Assembly: GCA_933228675.1 (NCBI GenBank)
Contig: OW121742.1
Coordinates: 33,708,718-33,772,717, forward strand
Reading direction: 5' to 3'
From: Stomorhina lunata
Taxonomy: Eukaryota; Arthropoda; Insecta; Diptera; Rhiniidae
DNA: 64,000 nt
Below the pieces are notes generated by a model, which was not told the DNA's origin, did no database searches, and saw only the letters and a program-made list of their open reading frames with translations. Below are positions 54,492-64,000 of the stretch, one piece after another (position 1 is the first letter of the stretch; the number at the start of each line of letters is the position of its first letter). Made by a program: the position numbers and the translations under genes.

Positions 54492-56266
54492 AACATAAAA
54501 GAAAAAATATGCTCTACATTATGTCTTGCGACTACATTATCTCTTATAGTTTAAGAGATATTTGACTCCAAACATTTTTTTGCATTTTTTCGCATGACTT
54601 CTAGCCTTTTTTTGGCTTATAAATCATTCATGGTAAGACAGAAATTTATCAAAAAAATACTGATTTTTCAAAAAAATGCTGATAAATTTTAAAATGAATT
54701 AGAAGAAAAAAATTAAAAATACTGTAAGATTGCTGATAAATTTCTAAATGAATTAAAAGAAAAAAACTTTAAATTATCTAAAGTTTATAACAGAAAAAAA
54801 TTCTTCAAAGTTTTTTATTACCGAAAAAAGTTTGAAAAATTACATTTTTTTTCAAAAAAAGTAGCTTTATTTTTCCTATATTTTTGATAAATTTTTTCAA
54901 AAGACTAAATGTTTTTAACAATTTCTAAAAGTTTAGGCTTTAGGAATACGTATAAAATATATTTTGAATTTTGGATATGCACCCTACAACCAGCTGTGGT
55001 CGAAAATCAGCAATTTCCGGACAAAACCTGAGTTTTTTGGTGTCTGTAGAAAAATTTGATTATGGATTTCAATACCTTTTTTTTATTAAATTATATTAAG
55101 TGTAATGTTTATAAGGTCTGTGTAAAAGTCTGATAGGGTCCGACCTTAAATAGGGTCACGCAACCCGTTTTTCTAAAAAAAATCAAATTTTCGAATTTGA
55201 AATTTTTTCTGTATTCAAAAATGTTAATTCAAATTTCAGAACCCATTCTGAAATTCATGTTTCTGAATTTCTTAGATATTGGTATATACTGTGTTCAAAA
55301 AATGGTAAAATTACCTTGTTCAGTTTTAGAGATTTTTGCGAAAAAAATTACAACGTAATTGTAAAAAATTACATAAATTTTTTGTAAAAAGTGTACTTTT
55401 CTGTATTGAAAAATGTTCATTAAAATTTCAGACCCCATTCTGAAATTCATATTTCTAAATTTCTAATATATTGGTCTAAACCGTTTCCAAAAATCATCCT
55501 AATACCTGGCATATTTTTAGAGATTTTAGCAAAAAATTACAAAGTGAAGATCCAAAGATTGTTTTATTCCTTAAAAATTGCTCTATAAACCCAATTAAAT
55601 TAAATTTACTTTTAAAATCCACTTGTTTGTTTTAGGTGATTTTTTTCTCAATCCACACCGCAAAGTTAATAAACTTAAAGCTTAAAGAAATTTGCGTCGT
55701 TTTAAAGAAAAAGAGTCGGCAAGTTGGAAAACAAATATTAATTTTTGTCACGGTTTCCTAATTAACAATTAAATACAAACAAATTAAATACTGAAGGCAG
55801 CCTCAACGGAAAAGGGGAATTTCTTATAAGACAATTATATAAAAAAAGCAACATGTGCTAAAAGTCAAACAAATTTACAACTTAATAAAAATGTACTTTC
55901 GTTTGTTTCTTAAAAACGTAGGTTTCTTGTGGTTGGGTATTCACCTGAGTGTGAAATATCGTAATAATTGTGCTTGATCTTATAGTTTTTTTTTATCTTA
56001 TTGTGTTTTTTTATCATTAATTCAATGTTTTTCCATATCGAAAGTTTTCTTTTATTTAAACTTTTGTTTAAGGCAACAGCACCCGTTTGCTACTGAAATA
56101 CGTCACATGTTGAATTTACAAAGGTTATCTAAGAATTTTATTATCTTTTGTAATTGTTGAAAAAAAAAAACAGTTAATACTATTTAAACAATTGAAATTA
56201 GAACTAATTTTACGAAATTCATACAGACATACATAGATAGATACTTTTCATTTTACTTTTCCTTTT
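54492..56266. other. AT-rich stretch with a two-copy tandem repeat of about 190 bp
   Basis: 55208-55355 and 55399-55550 are tandem copies (TTCTGTATTSAAAAATGTT, CCCATTCTGAAATTCAT, TTTAGAGATTTTWGC). GCTGATAAATTTYWAAATGAA is also duplicated at about 54678 and 54733. No gene or RNA recognised. Confidence 0.5.
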
Positions 56267-57065
56267 TATACCCTTCACCATAGGTGGAAAGGGTATTATA
56301 AGTTTGTGCTGATGTTTGTAACACATAGAAATATTTGTCTTAGGCCCACCTTTTAGTATACCAATAGGCTTAGAATCACTTTCTGAGTCGATTAAGCGAT
56401 GTCCGTCCGTCCGTCCGTCTGGCTGGCTGGCTGGACCCCCATGTAAACCTTGTTATCAAACTACAGGTCGCAAGTCTAAAGATAATTTGATGAAATTTGG
56501 CACAGATCATTTTTTTGATAATGGGACCCTGGCTATTGAAATTGGTCAAAATCGGTCCATTATTTATGGTACCTCCCATAGGTCCCACTTCCCGGAATTG
56601 ATATATTGGCCACAAATATCAATATTTTTCATTAAATTTAAATCAAATACTGCCTATGTAAACATAAATCACTGTACCAAATTTCGTTAAAATCGGTCCA
56701 CATTTGACCATAGCTCCCATACAAACTCTTCTTTAAAAACACACTAAATGAGACAAAAAATCACTAAAATGCTCGTAAATCTAAAGATAATGAAAATTTT
56801 GAGTTTATTTTTTGCATACATAATTGTAATCAATTTGCCAAATTTCGAGATAATCGGTCCACATTTGACCCTAGCTCTCATATAAGTCCAAATGACGGAA
56901 ACAGCTTAAAAATATTAGTTTTTAGAAAATGTTTGTATGATGGCAAAATTTAGCAAATATTTGTCTATATCCAAGACAAAGAACATCTTTGACCTTGAAG
57001 TGTGAAGGGTGAAGGGTATCGTATGGTCGGTCTTGACCGACTATAGCACTTTCTTACTTGTTTTA
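56267..57065 (+). mobile_element. Dispersed element (TATACCCTTCACC type), fullest copy
   Basis: Runs from TATACCCTTCACCATAGGTG to GGTATCGTATGGTCGGTCTT then ACTATAGCACTTTCTTACTTG. It contains GTCCGTCCGTCCGTCTGGCT followed by GGCTGGCTGG, a short tetranucleotide repeat. It matches the minus-strand copy at 39964-40668 throughout and shares ends with 33971-36549. Open frames within it (56376-56615 -, 56487-56690 +) recur as unconserved fragments and are not genes. Confidence 0.8.
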
Positions 57066-57409
57066 GTTATTTTCTTGAAAACTATAGCAGATAAAGCCAC
57101 AAAATTAATATTCATGTTGAATAAATGTTCATATACATAATGGAAAGGCCATTAAAAAGTTTAAATTTAACAAGTAAGAGTGTTCAATTCGGCTTAGCCA
57201 AATCTTTTATACCCACCATCAAATTGTGTTAAATTTTTGAAAACATATTTCACTTATCTACGAGAGTGCAGCTAATTCAAAGTGTCGAACAAATTTGAAA
57301 AAATGTGTTACCCTAGTTGGTATTGTTGGTAAAATATTTAGACTAAATTCGGTTGCAGTAGCTTTGTAGTATCTAAGCGTTTTCCCTAGTATTTATATAT
57401 ATTAGAGTG
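57066..57409. repeat. End fragment of an ACAAGTAAGAGTG-type element
   Basis: AACAAGTAAGAGTGTTCAAT, TCGGCTTAGCCAAATC and TTTTATACCCACC (from 57169) resemble the inverted right end of 33971-36549. Further on, TTCGGTTGCAGTAGCTTTGT matches dispersed repeat C. Broken remains of one or two elements. Confidence 0.5.
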
Positions 57410-57452
57410 TCCCTATGCTATACTGGGAGTCAAGGATAACAGAAGAAGAAGA
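57410..57452 (+). mobile_element. 3' end fragment of a LINE-like element, second copy
   Basis: CCCTATGCTATACTGGGAGT then CAAGGATAACAGAAGAAGAAG, equal to 31795-31840 with small changes. The open frame at 57415-57630 starts in this fragment and is not a gene. Confidence 0.6.
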
Positions 57453-58053
57453 GTGTCCCAGAAAAAGTGAAAGTCGTTGTATCAAAAGACGTACCCCCAA
57501 ATTTGTTACATTTGACCCCAATAATCCAAATATAAAGTTTCATTCAGATCAGATATCGGGAAAGCGTGTCGACTTGACGCCAAAGTTTGGACATCGCAGT
57601 TATATGGGAAAACTGAGGGGTTTCTTTTGATTTCTTCAAAATGTTTCTACTTAGAATATGTTTTTAAATACATTTTTAACAGCATCCTACAGATAACAAA
57701 ATGAGCTTTCCAACGAGATATAAGACATTTCCTAAGCGTTTCCCAAAATATTTTATGTACATAAGCAATACAATTTTTTTTTATTTTTAATAAATTGTAA
57801 AAAGTTTGACTGGTTTTACTATTTTGAGACCTCAAGATATTTAATTATCTATTTTCTTTGAAATGGGCTAACGTTAAGTCACTTTTGCATAGGGCGAAAA
57901 AAAAATATTTTTTTTTTCATACCGTTTTTTCAATAGTTTGTTAAACGACTTCGAAAAGAGTAAAAAAAATTCCAGATTGTTAGTAAAAACACCCTGCAAA
58001 TTAGCACAAAGGAAGAATTAAATCGATATCTCTAACGGCTTAGCCGTACCGCA
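57453..58053. other. Non-coding stretch
   Basis: No feature recognised. The sequence is a little less AT-rich at 57460-57620. The minus-strand open frame at 57647-57835 has no domain. Confidence 0.35.
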
Positions 58054-58577
58054 AAAAAAAAGTTATGTCAGTCACCCCCTAGGATTAAAGATAATGTTAA
58101 AACAATTCCAAAAAATATTTTTTTATTTTTTTACCACGCCTACAAATACCGCCCTTTTACTATTTTGTTCACTGTGTCGCCATTTTAAGTCCGATCATAA
58201 CATATCGGTGTTCGCGGCTCTATAAGGGCTACATTTCTCTCTTTGATAGTTTTTTACTACCACGTCAATTTAAAGTCATAACTTTTAAAATCTAGATTTT
58301 TACTTGATTTGATTAGGGTGGGCACAACTCCAATTTTAAAAAGTTATGACTAGAAATTGACGAGGTTGCAAAAAACTATCAAAAAGAAAAATTCAGCCCT
58401 TACAGAGCCCTGAACATCGATGTATAAAGTGTTATGATCGGACTAAAGATGGCGCACAGTTAACAAAATACAAAAAGGGCGGTATTTGTAGGCGTGGTAA
58501 ACAAATAAAAAAATGGTTTTAGAATTAGTTTTACATTATCTTTAATCCTAGGGGGTGACTGACTCAACATTTTTTTC
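58054..58577. mobile_element. Palindromic foldback element, two 240-bp arms
   Basis: The left arm (58054-58292) runs GTCAGTCACCCCCTAGGATT, AAAGATAATG, TTTACCACGCCTACAAATAC, CCATTTTAAGTCCGATCATA, AGGGCTACATTTCTCTC and AAAGTCATAACTTTTAAAAT. The right arm (58333-58577) is its reverse complement with moderate divergence. The spacer of about 40 bp holds GATTAGGGTGGG. It is non-coding. A copy reduced to one arm lies at 24986-25330, so the unit has been mobile. Confidence 0.88.
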
Positions 58578-58879
58578 GAACCACTATACCGTACCTGCGA
58601 CTAAAAATCAAAGAATTTGGATAAAACCCCAATTTTTTACCAAAGTTACAAAAAAAAAACACGAGAATTGTTATATATTAGCAGTTTTTATAAACAGAAC
58701 TATAATTATTATTGTATCGATGGGTAGAAATATGTAAATGAACTTTGGTTGAAATCCTATTATTACCAGGGTCAGAAGTAAAATTTTGAAAATAACAAAT
58801 CGTTCAATGAAGCCTTTAGTTATATTTTTATTCAAATTAACCCTTGCGTACTCATAGGCTCAAAATTGTTCTTATTTTA
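58578..58879. other. Short non-coding interval
   Basis: Nothing recognised between the two foldback elements. The open frame at 58555-58737 starts inside the palindrome and is not a gene. Confidence 0.35.
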
Positions 58880-59708
58880 AACTGACAAATTACTCGTACT
58901 TCTTATTATATGTATAATATGCGTGCTAAAATACATTTCTAAAAGCTTCTTTCTCTCATATTTTTTTAGAAATTAACCCTCAAATAACCAGGGGCAAAAT
59001 TACTTTTTTAAGAAATTTTTCAAAAATCCACTATTTATAACAATTTTTTTTAAAATTGGCTTTTTATAAGAATTTTTTCGAAAATTTAATTTTTATAGGA
59101 CATTTTTTAAAAATTTACTTTTTATAAGAAAATTTTCAAAAATATTATATTTTTATAGAAATTTTTCAAAAATTTACTTTTTGTAGATAATTTTTTAAAA
59201 ATTTACTTTTATAGAAAATTTTTTAAAAATTACTTTTTTCAGGAAATTTAAAAAAGAATTCCTATCAACAGTAAATTTTCGAAAAATTTCCCATAAAAAG
59301 TAAATTTTCGAATAATTTCTTTAAAATTTCCTTTAAAAGTAAATTTTTGAATAATTTCTTTATAATTTCCTATAAAAGGTAAATTTTTGAAAAATTTCCT
59401 ATAAAAAATAAATTTTTGTAAAATTTCCTAAAAAAATTTTTGAAAAATTTCATATAAAAGTAAATTTTGAAAAAATTTCCTAAAATAAGTAAATTTTGAA
59501 AAAATTTCCTATAAAAAGTAAATTTCGGAAAAATTCCTATAAAAAGCAAATTTTTTTTATAAAAAGTAAATCTTTGAAAAATTTCTTAAAAAAGTAAATT
59601 TTTCCCTGGTTATTTGAGGGTTAATTTAAAAAAATATGATATAAAGAAGCTTTTTGAAATATATTTTTGCACTAATATTATGCATATATAAGTAGTAATT
59701 TGTCAGTT
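58880..59708. mobile_element. Second array-armed foldback element, 829 bp
   Basis: The left arm starts AACTGACAAATTACT (58880) and continues TAAAAGCTTCTTTCTCTCAT, TTTAGAAATTAACCCTCAAA and TAACCAGGG (58990). The right arm (59595-59708) is the inverse: CCCTGGTTATTTGAGGGTTA, AAAGAAGCTTTTTGAAATAT, AGTAATTTGTCAGTT. Between the unique arms are tandem arrays facing each other: TTTTTCAAAAATTTACTTTT and TATAGGA units (58995-59260), then CCTATAAAAAGTAAATTTTT and GAAAAATTT units (59265-59590). No coding capacity. The array unit equals the short array at 9655-9905. Confidence 0.85.
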
Positions 59709-60112
59709 TGCTAGCCATAGCTACTAGCATTGTTTCTAATTTAATAGCTTTTAACTGGCCTTTGTTACATTGTTTGTTGGTTTCCGGGAGTGGTTTTTAT
59801 ATGAAAGCTATAGTCAAATATGGTCCGATTCCTATACAATTTGATATACTGACCAAAAGTTGCTTAAAACTTCACTGTTCTAAATTAAATCGTCATAGCT
59901 ATTACAATTGTATTTAATTTATCAGCATTAATGTGATTACCGGGGCGGTGTTATATGGGAGCTCTAACTAAATGTGAACCGATTTCGCCCATTTTCAATA
60001 CAAAACTTTTCAAAGATATCGAAAATACTTTTGGAAAACGTCCCTCTACCTCTTTTCGTTAAGGCGCTATCGTGCTTTTATTTGACGAACAGACGGACAT
60101 AAACCCCTTTAA
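59709..60112. repeat. Dispersed repeat C, copy 2
   Basis: GTTAAGGCGCTATCGTGCTT, TTATTTGACGAACAGACGGA, CATAAACCCC match 51193-51240. ATATGGGAGCTCTAACTAAATG is of the same style as 51287. It ends exactly where the (CAGA)n microsatellite begins. The open frame at 59708-59917 is not supported. Confidence 0.6.
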
Positions 60113-60324
60113 ACAGACAGACAGAAAGACAGATAGACAGACAGAAAGACAGACAGACACACAGACAGACACACAGACAGACACACAGACAGACACACAG
60201 ACAGACAGATAGATAGATAGACAGACAGAAAGACAGAAAGACAGAAAGACAGAAAGACAGACAGACAGACAGACGGACAGACAGACAGACATATAGACAG
60301 ACAGACATATAGACAGACAGACAT

Positions 60325-60391
<67 letters not shown>

Positions 60392-60422
60392 AACAGACAA
60401 ACAGACAGAAAGAAAGAAAGAA

Positions 60423-60456
<34 letters not shown>
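60113..60456. repeat. (CAGA)n/(GACA)n microsatellite
   Basis: About 85 tetranucleotides of ACAGACAGAC type with AAAGAC, ACACAG, AGATAG and ATATAG variants. It appears to have grown from the ACAGACGGACATAAACC end of repeat C. It keeps several minus-strand frames open (Cys-Leu-Ser-Val repeats), which are not proteins. Confidence 0.97.
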
Positions 60457-61685
60457 CCAGGCAGATGGACATCGCTCAATCTTTAATACAAAGATGTTGC
60501 ACTTCCATACATTGATTTTCTGTATGGTCCATTTGAAAAGTCCCATTTAAAAGAAAGTAAATTGCTTTTACTCTAATTCGGAAACAACTTTTTTGTATTA
60601 ACTAAAAAGTCTACAAAAAAAAAATAAGTTAATTATTATTACTTGAAAATAAAGTTTTTTTTTCAAAACTTTGCTACCGGCGTTTTGGCACGATCTAAGG
60701 GGGGAAATATTTCAATGTCAGAATTTCTACAGGTGACTTTATTTTATGTTATTCTAGTTGTTTATTTACAATTTGTTTTATTATTTTAATAAACTTCTTA
60801 TCACATGATCTTGTCTTACATATTATACATCTGGCAAATACAAAAAAACTATAAAAAAAAAATAAAAAAAATTTAATGATTATTTAAAACGAAACGCCAC
60901 AGATCATCTGAAAAATCTAGTAGTCAAACTAAAATGATTTTGATAATCAGCAAAAATATAAAAATAACCATAAAATGTTTATAGTTTGAAATGTCCAATT
61001 TTATTTGGTGATAATCAAAGATTTATTGTAAATTTATCATGAATGCGAAACATTAATTATTAATTACAAATTAACAAATTAACACAAAGTTATAATCAAT
61101 TTAAACAATTTGTTTGATTGTATTTGATTGTAAGATAGTAGAAAAGATTTTTTTCCGTATCAATTATTATGCCATAATTTTAATGATTATTGATTTTATA
61201 ATTTAACTAAATTATAAACAAATAAACATTTGAATGTTTAAACTTAGATGAAGCAAATAACCCAACAAAAAGTTTAAGATTGTAAATTAGCTCTGTAATA
61301 GCGTGACAAGCTAATTTAAAAAACCATCAAAAATATATAGATAAAGTTAATGAGGCTTTAATTGTCTCTAGAGCCAGATTTTGTTTAGGAAGTTTTTAGA
61401 AGTAAATAAAACAAACAAAAAACTATTTAAGATGTAAATATATTTACATTAATGTTTTACGAAGCTATTGACGAAAGTCGAATATAGGCCAAATAACATT
61501 GTTTGCTCCAACTTTAAACCCAAAGTAAAAAATTTATGAAAATATACATCCTAAATCCTTAACGTATTATAAATTATCAAAGTCTAATAGTAAGAATTTT
61601 AAATTATTTAAATAATTGTTAAATAATTTCAATTGACTTACAATGGGTTTGTATAAAAAAAATATCTTAATTTAAAAATTTTTAA
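60457..61685. other. AT-rich non-coding stretch
   Basis: No gene, RNA or inverted-repeat element recognised. Confidence 0.4.
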
Positions 61686-63681
61686 TACGAATTGTAAAAA
61701 ATTTTAGTAAAAATTTTTCATATACAAATTCTCAATAAAAAAATTTAACATAAAAATTTTTGTATGAAAAAATAATAGAAATTTTCATATCAAAATTTTA
61801 TAAAAAAAAATTACATAAAAATTTTCAATCAAAAATTTTCCTATTAAAAATTTTCAATAGAAAATGTTTGAAATGAAAAATATTTATGTTTTGTTTAGTC
61901 ACTAATCTGAGCTTTTACCTATTATTTACAAACATAATTATTAAACAATTTTTAATTTAAAAAATTTTAATAGAAAATTTTTTTTTATAAAAATTTTTTG
62001 TAGAAAATTTTGTTATAAAAATTTTGAGTAGAAAATTTTTCATATAAAAAAATTTTCAATAGAGAATTGTTCCTATAAAAATTGTCAATAGAAAACTTCA
62101 TTAATTTCTTATATAAATATTGTTAATAGAACTTTTTTATATAAAAATTTTAAGTAGAATCATATAAAAATTTTCAATTGAAAATTTTTCTTATAAAAAT
62201 TTTCAATAGAAGAATTTTCTTACAAAAATTTTTAATAGAAAATTTTTTTATATAAAAATTTTCAATATTTTTTTTTAAGTTCTCAATACAAATTTTTCAA
62301 ATACAAATTTTAAATAGAAATTTCAAATAGAAAATATTTCATAGAAACATTTTCAATAGAAAACTTTTCATATAAAATTTGTCAATCGGAAATTGCTATT
62401 GAAAATGTTTCATATACAAGGTTTCAATAGAAAACTTTTTATTTAAAATTTTTTAATAGAAAACTCTTTAAATAAAAAATTTCAATAAAAAATATTTTAT
62501 ATACAAATTTTTAAGAGCAAATTTTAATTAAAAATTGTTTATATAAAAAATTTTGGATATAAAAATTTTTCATATAAAATTTTTATACATAAATTTTTCC
62601 ATGTAAAAATTTTCAATAGAAAATTTAAGCATTTAAAAATAATCTATAGAAAAGCATTTAAGAATAATCTATAGAAAATTTTCTATAAAAATTTTTTCTA
62701 ATAAAAATTTTCTATTAAAAATTTTTATGTAAAAAATGTTCTTTTGTAAATTTTTCATATAACAATTTTCTATTAAAAAATTTTATATAAAAAATTTCTT
62801 TTAAAAATTTTTCATATAAAAAATTTCTATAGAAAATTCTTTATATAACAATTTTCTACAGAAAATTTTTCATATGAAAATTTTCAAAAGAAAATTTGAA
62901 AAAAAATTTTATATATAAAAATTTTTTATAGAAATTTTTTTATATACAAATAAATTGAAAGTTTTTAATATTAAAATTTTAAATAGAATTTTTTTCATAA
63001 AAAAATTTTTTATAGAATACTTTTCATATAAAATTTTTCTATACAAAATTTTTCATACAAAAATTTTTAATAGAAAACTTTTCAAATAAAAAATTTAAAT
63101 AAAGAATATTTTATATACAAACTTTTAAGAGCAAATCTTTAATCAAAAATGTCTTATATAAAAAATATTATATATATAATATAAATTTTTCCATGTAAAA
63201 ATTTTCAATAGCAAATTAAAGCATTTAAAAAATATATATACAAAATTTTTCATAAAAAATTTTCTATAGAAAATTTAAGCATTTAAAGAATTTTCAAAAG
63301 AAAATTTTTCATATAAAAATTTTCTATAGAAAATTTTTCATATAAAAATTTTTCATATAAAAATTTTCTATAGAATATTTTTCATATAAAAATTTTCTAT
63401 AGAAAATTTTTCATATAAAAATATTCTATAGAAAATTTTTCATATAAAAATTTTCTAAAGAAATTTTTATATAAAAATTTTCTATAGAAAATTTTTCATA
63501 TAAAAGTTTTCTATAGAAAATTTTTCATATAAAAATTTTGTATAGAAAATTTTTCATATAAAAATTTTCTATAGAAAATTTTTCATATAAAAATTTTCTA
63601 TAGAAAATTTTTCATATAAAAATTTTCCATAGAAAATTTTTCCATAGAAAATTTTCCATAGAAAATTTTTCATATAAATTT
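61686..63681. repeat. 28-31 bp AT-rich array (F2-related)
   Basis: About 70 units of ATATAAAAATTTTCTATAG and AAAATTTTTC type. They are strongly degenerate at the left (61690-63290) and nearly uniform at 63300-63670. A phrase shared with 22908 (TAATCTGAGCTTTTACCTAT) sits at 61906-61925. Confidence 0.88.
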
Positions 63682-63815
63682 TGGCCTAACCAACCATCGA
63701 AACGCGTCGAGGAAAGGTTTCCCCACCAACATTTTTTGGTTTTATCAAAAAACTATTTATTACAATAATAAATAATTGTAATAAATTGGGATTCTTAGTG
63801 CAATACACTTCATTA
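63682..63815 (+). repeat. Dispersed repeat A, copy 3
   Basis: ACCATCGAAACGCGTCGAGG, AAAGGTTTCCCCACCAACAT, TTTTATCAAAAAACTATTTA, TTACAATAATAAATAATTGT, AGTGCAATACACTTC. Array lies on both sides, and the junction AAACCTTTTTTAGAAAATTT is the inverse of the one at 18722. Confidence 0.85.
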
Positions 63816-64000
63816 AACCTTTTTTAGAAAATTTTTCAATTAAAAACTTTCAATAGAAATTTTTTATATAAAAATGTTCAATAGAAAATTTTTCGTATAA
63901 AAATTTTCTTAAGAACATTTTTTATATAAAAATTTTCAATATAAAAATTTTCATGTAAAAACTTCAAAAGAAAATTTTTATATACAAAAAAATAGAAAAT
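63816..64000. repeat. Array continuing to the window edge
   Basis: Degenerate AGAAAATTTTTCAATTAAAA-type units of the same family as 61686-63681. Cut by the end of the window. Confidence 0.75.

Noticed and set aside
56376..56690. Open frames on both strands that recall a conserved protein
   Set aside because: They lie in a dispersed element whose second copy (39964-40668) does not keep the frames open.
60059..60546. Long Cys-Leu-Ser-Val open frames on the minus strand
   Set aside because: Translation of a (CAGA)n microsatellite in three overlapping frames.

Overview
The window looks like intergenic or giant-intron DNA from a dipteran insect, probably a calyptrate fly. The evidence is an extremely AT-rich background, one intact insect-type mitochondrial carrier gene, an RTE-type LINE, mariner and hAT relics, tRNA-derived SINEs, and dispersed repeats with ends of the 'ACAAGTAAGAGTG' / 'TATACCCTTCACCA' kind, which I recall from fly genomes. 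The species assignment is inference. I see only one credible functional protein-coding gene: an uninterrupted 309-codon 2-oxoglutarate/malate carrier homologue at 21174-22103 (+). Most other open frames are by-products of AT-rich tandem repeats.

Layout. 1-4 kb: degenerate AGTAGCAG-type low-complexity repeats, split by a 31-bp array (1311-3032). 5.5-7.4 kb: an almost perfectly uniform 11-bp satellite. 8.6-11.4 kb: several small inverted-repeat elements and (TA)n. 12.9-21.0 kb: AT-rich arrays of 28-32 bp units in opposite orientations. 21.2-22.1 kb: the carrier gene, followed by a degenerate repeat of about 130 bp. 23.0-24.85 kb: a foldback element whose arms are tandem arrays. 25-26.4 kb: a foldback-element half, a tRNA-derived SINE and a MITE. 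26.9-32.0 kb: a 31-bp satellite of about 150 units, ending near a second SINE. 34-40.7 kb: nested transposons (a dispersed element holding a broken mariner, a hAT with 8-bp duplications, a third repeat family, a tRNA-like SINE, an RTE fragment, another dispersed element). 41.1-42.55 kb: an array-carrying element on the minus strand. 43.7-46.9 kb: a 29/30-bp array running into a third SINE copy. 48.7-52.7 kb: a large region bounded by CACTCAG inverted ends. 52.75-54.1 kb: another array-carrying element. 54.3-60.5 kb: a near-perfect hairpin, a dispersed element, a foldback palindrome, a second kind of array-armed foldback element and a (CAGA)n microsatellite. 61.7-64 kb: another 28-31 bp array.

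The most interesting result is that several of the short-unit AT-rich arrays are not random slippage. They sit inside mobile elements with shared ends: the copies at 52.86-53.78 kb (+) and 41.1-42.55 kb (-) share both borders, and the copy at 23.0-24.85 kb has the same left end plus an inverted right end. A separate element at 58.88-59.71 kb has the same architecture with unrelated arms. Two other arrays run into the 3' tail of a tRNA-derived SINE. Together these suggest that satellite DNA here is carried, seeded and spread by foldback-type transposons and SINE tails. All homology statements come from reading the sequence and from remembered families; no search was run.
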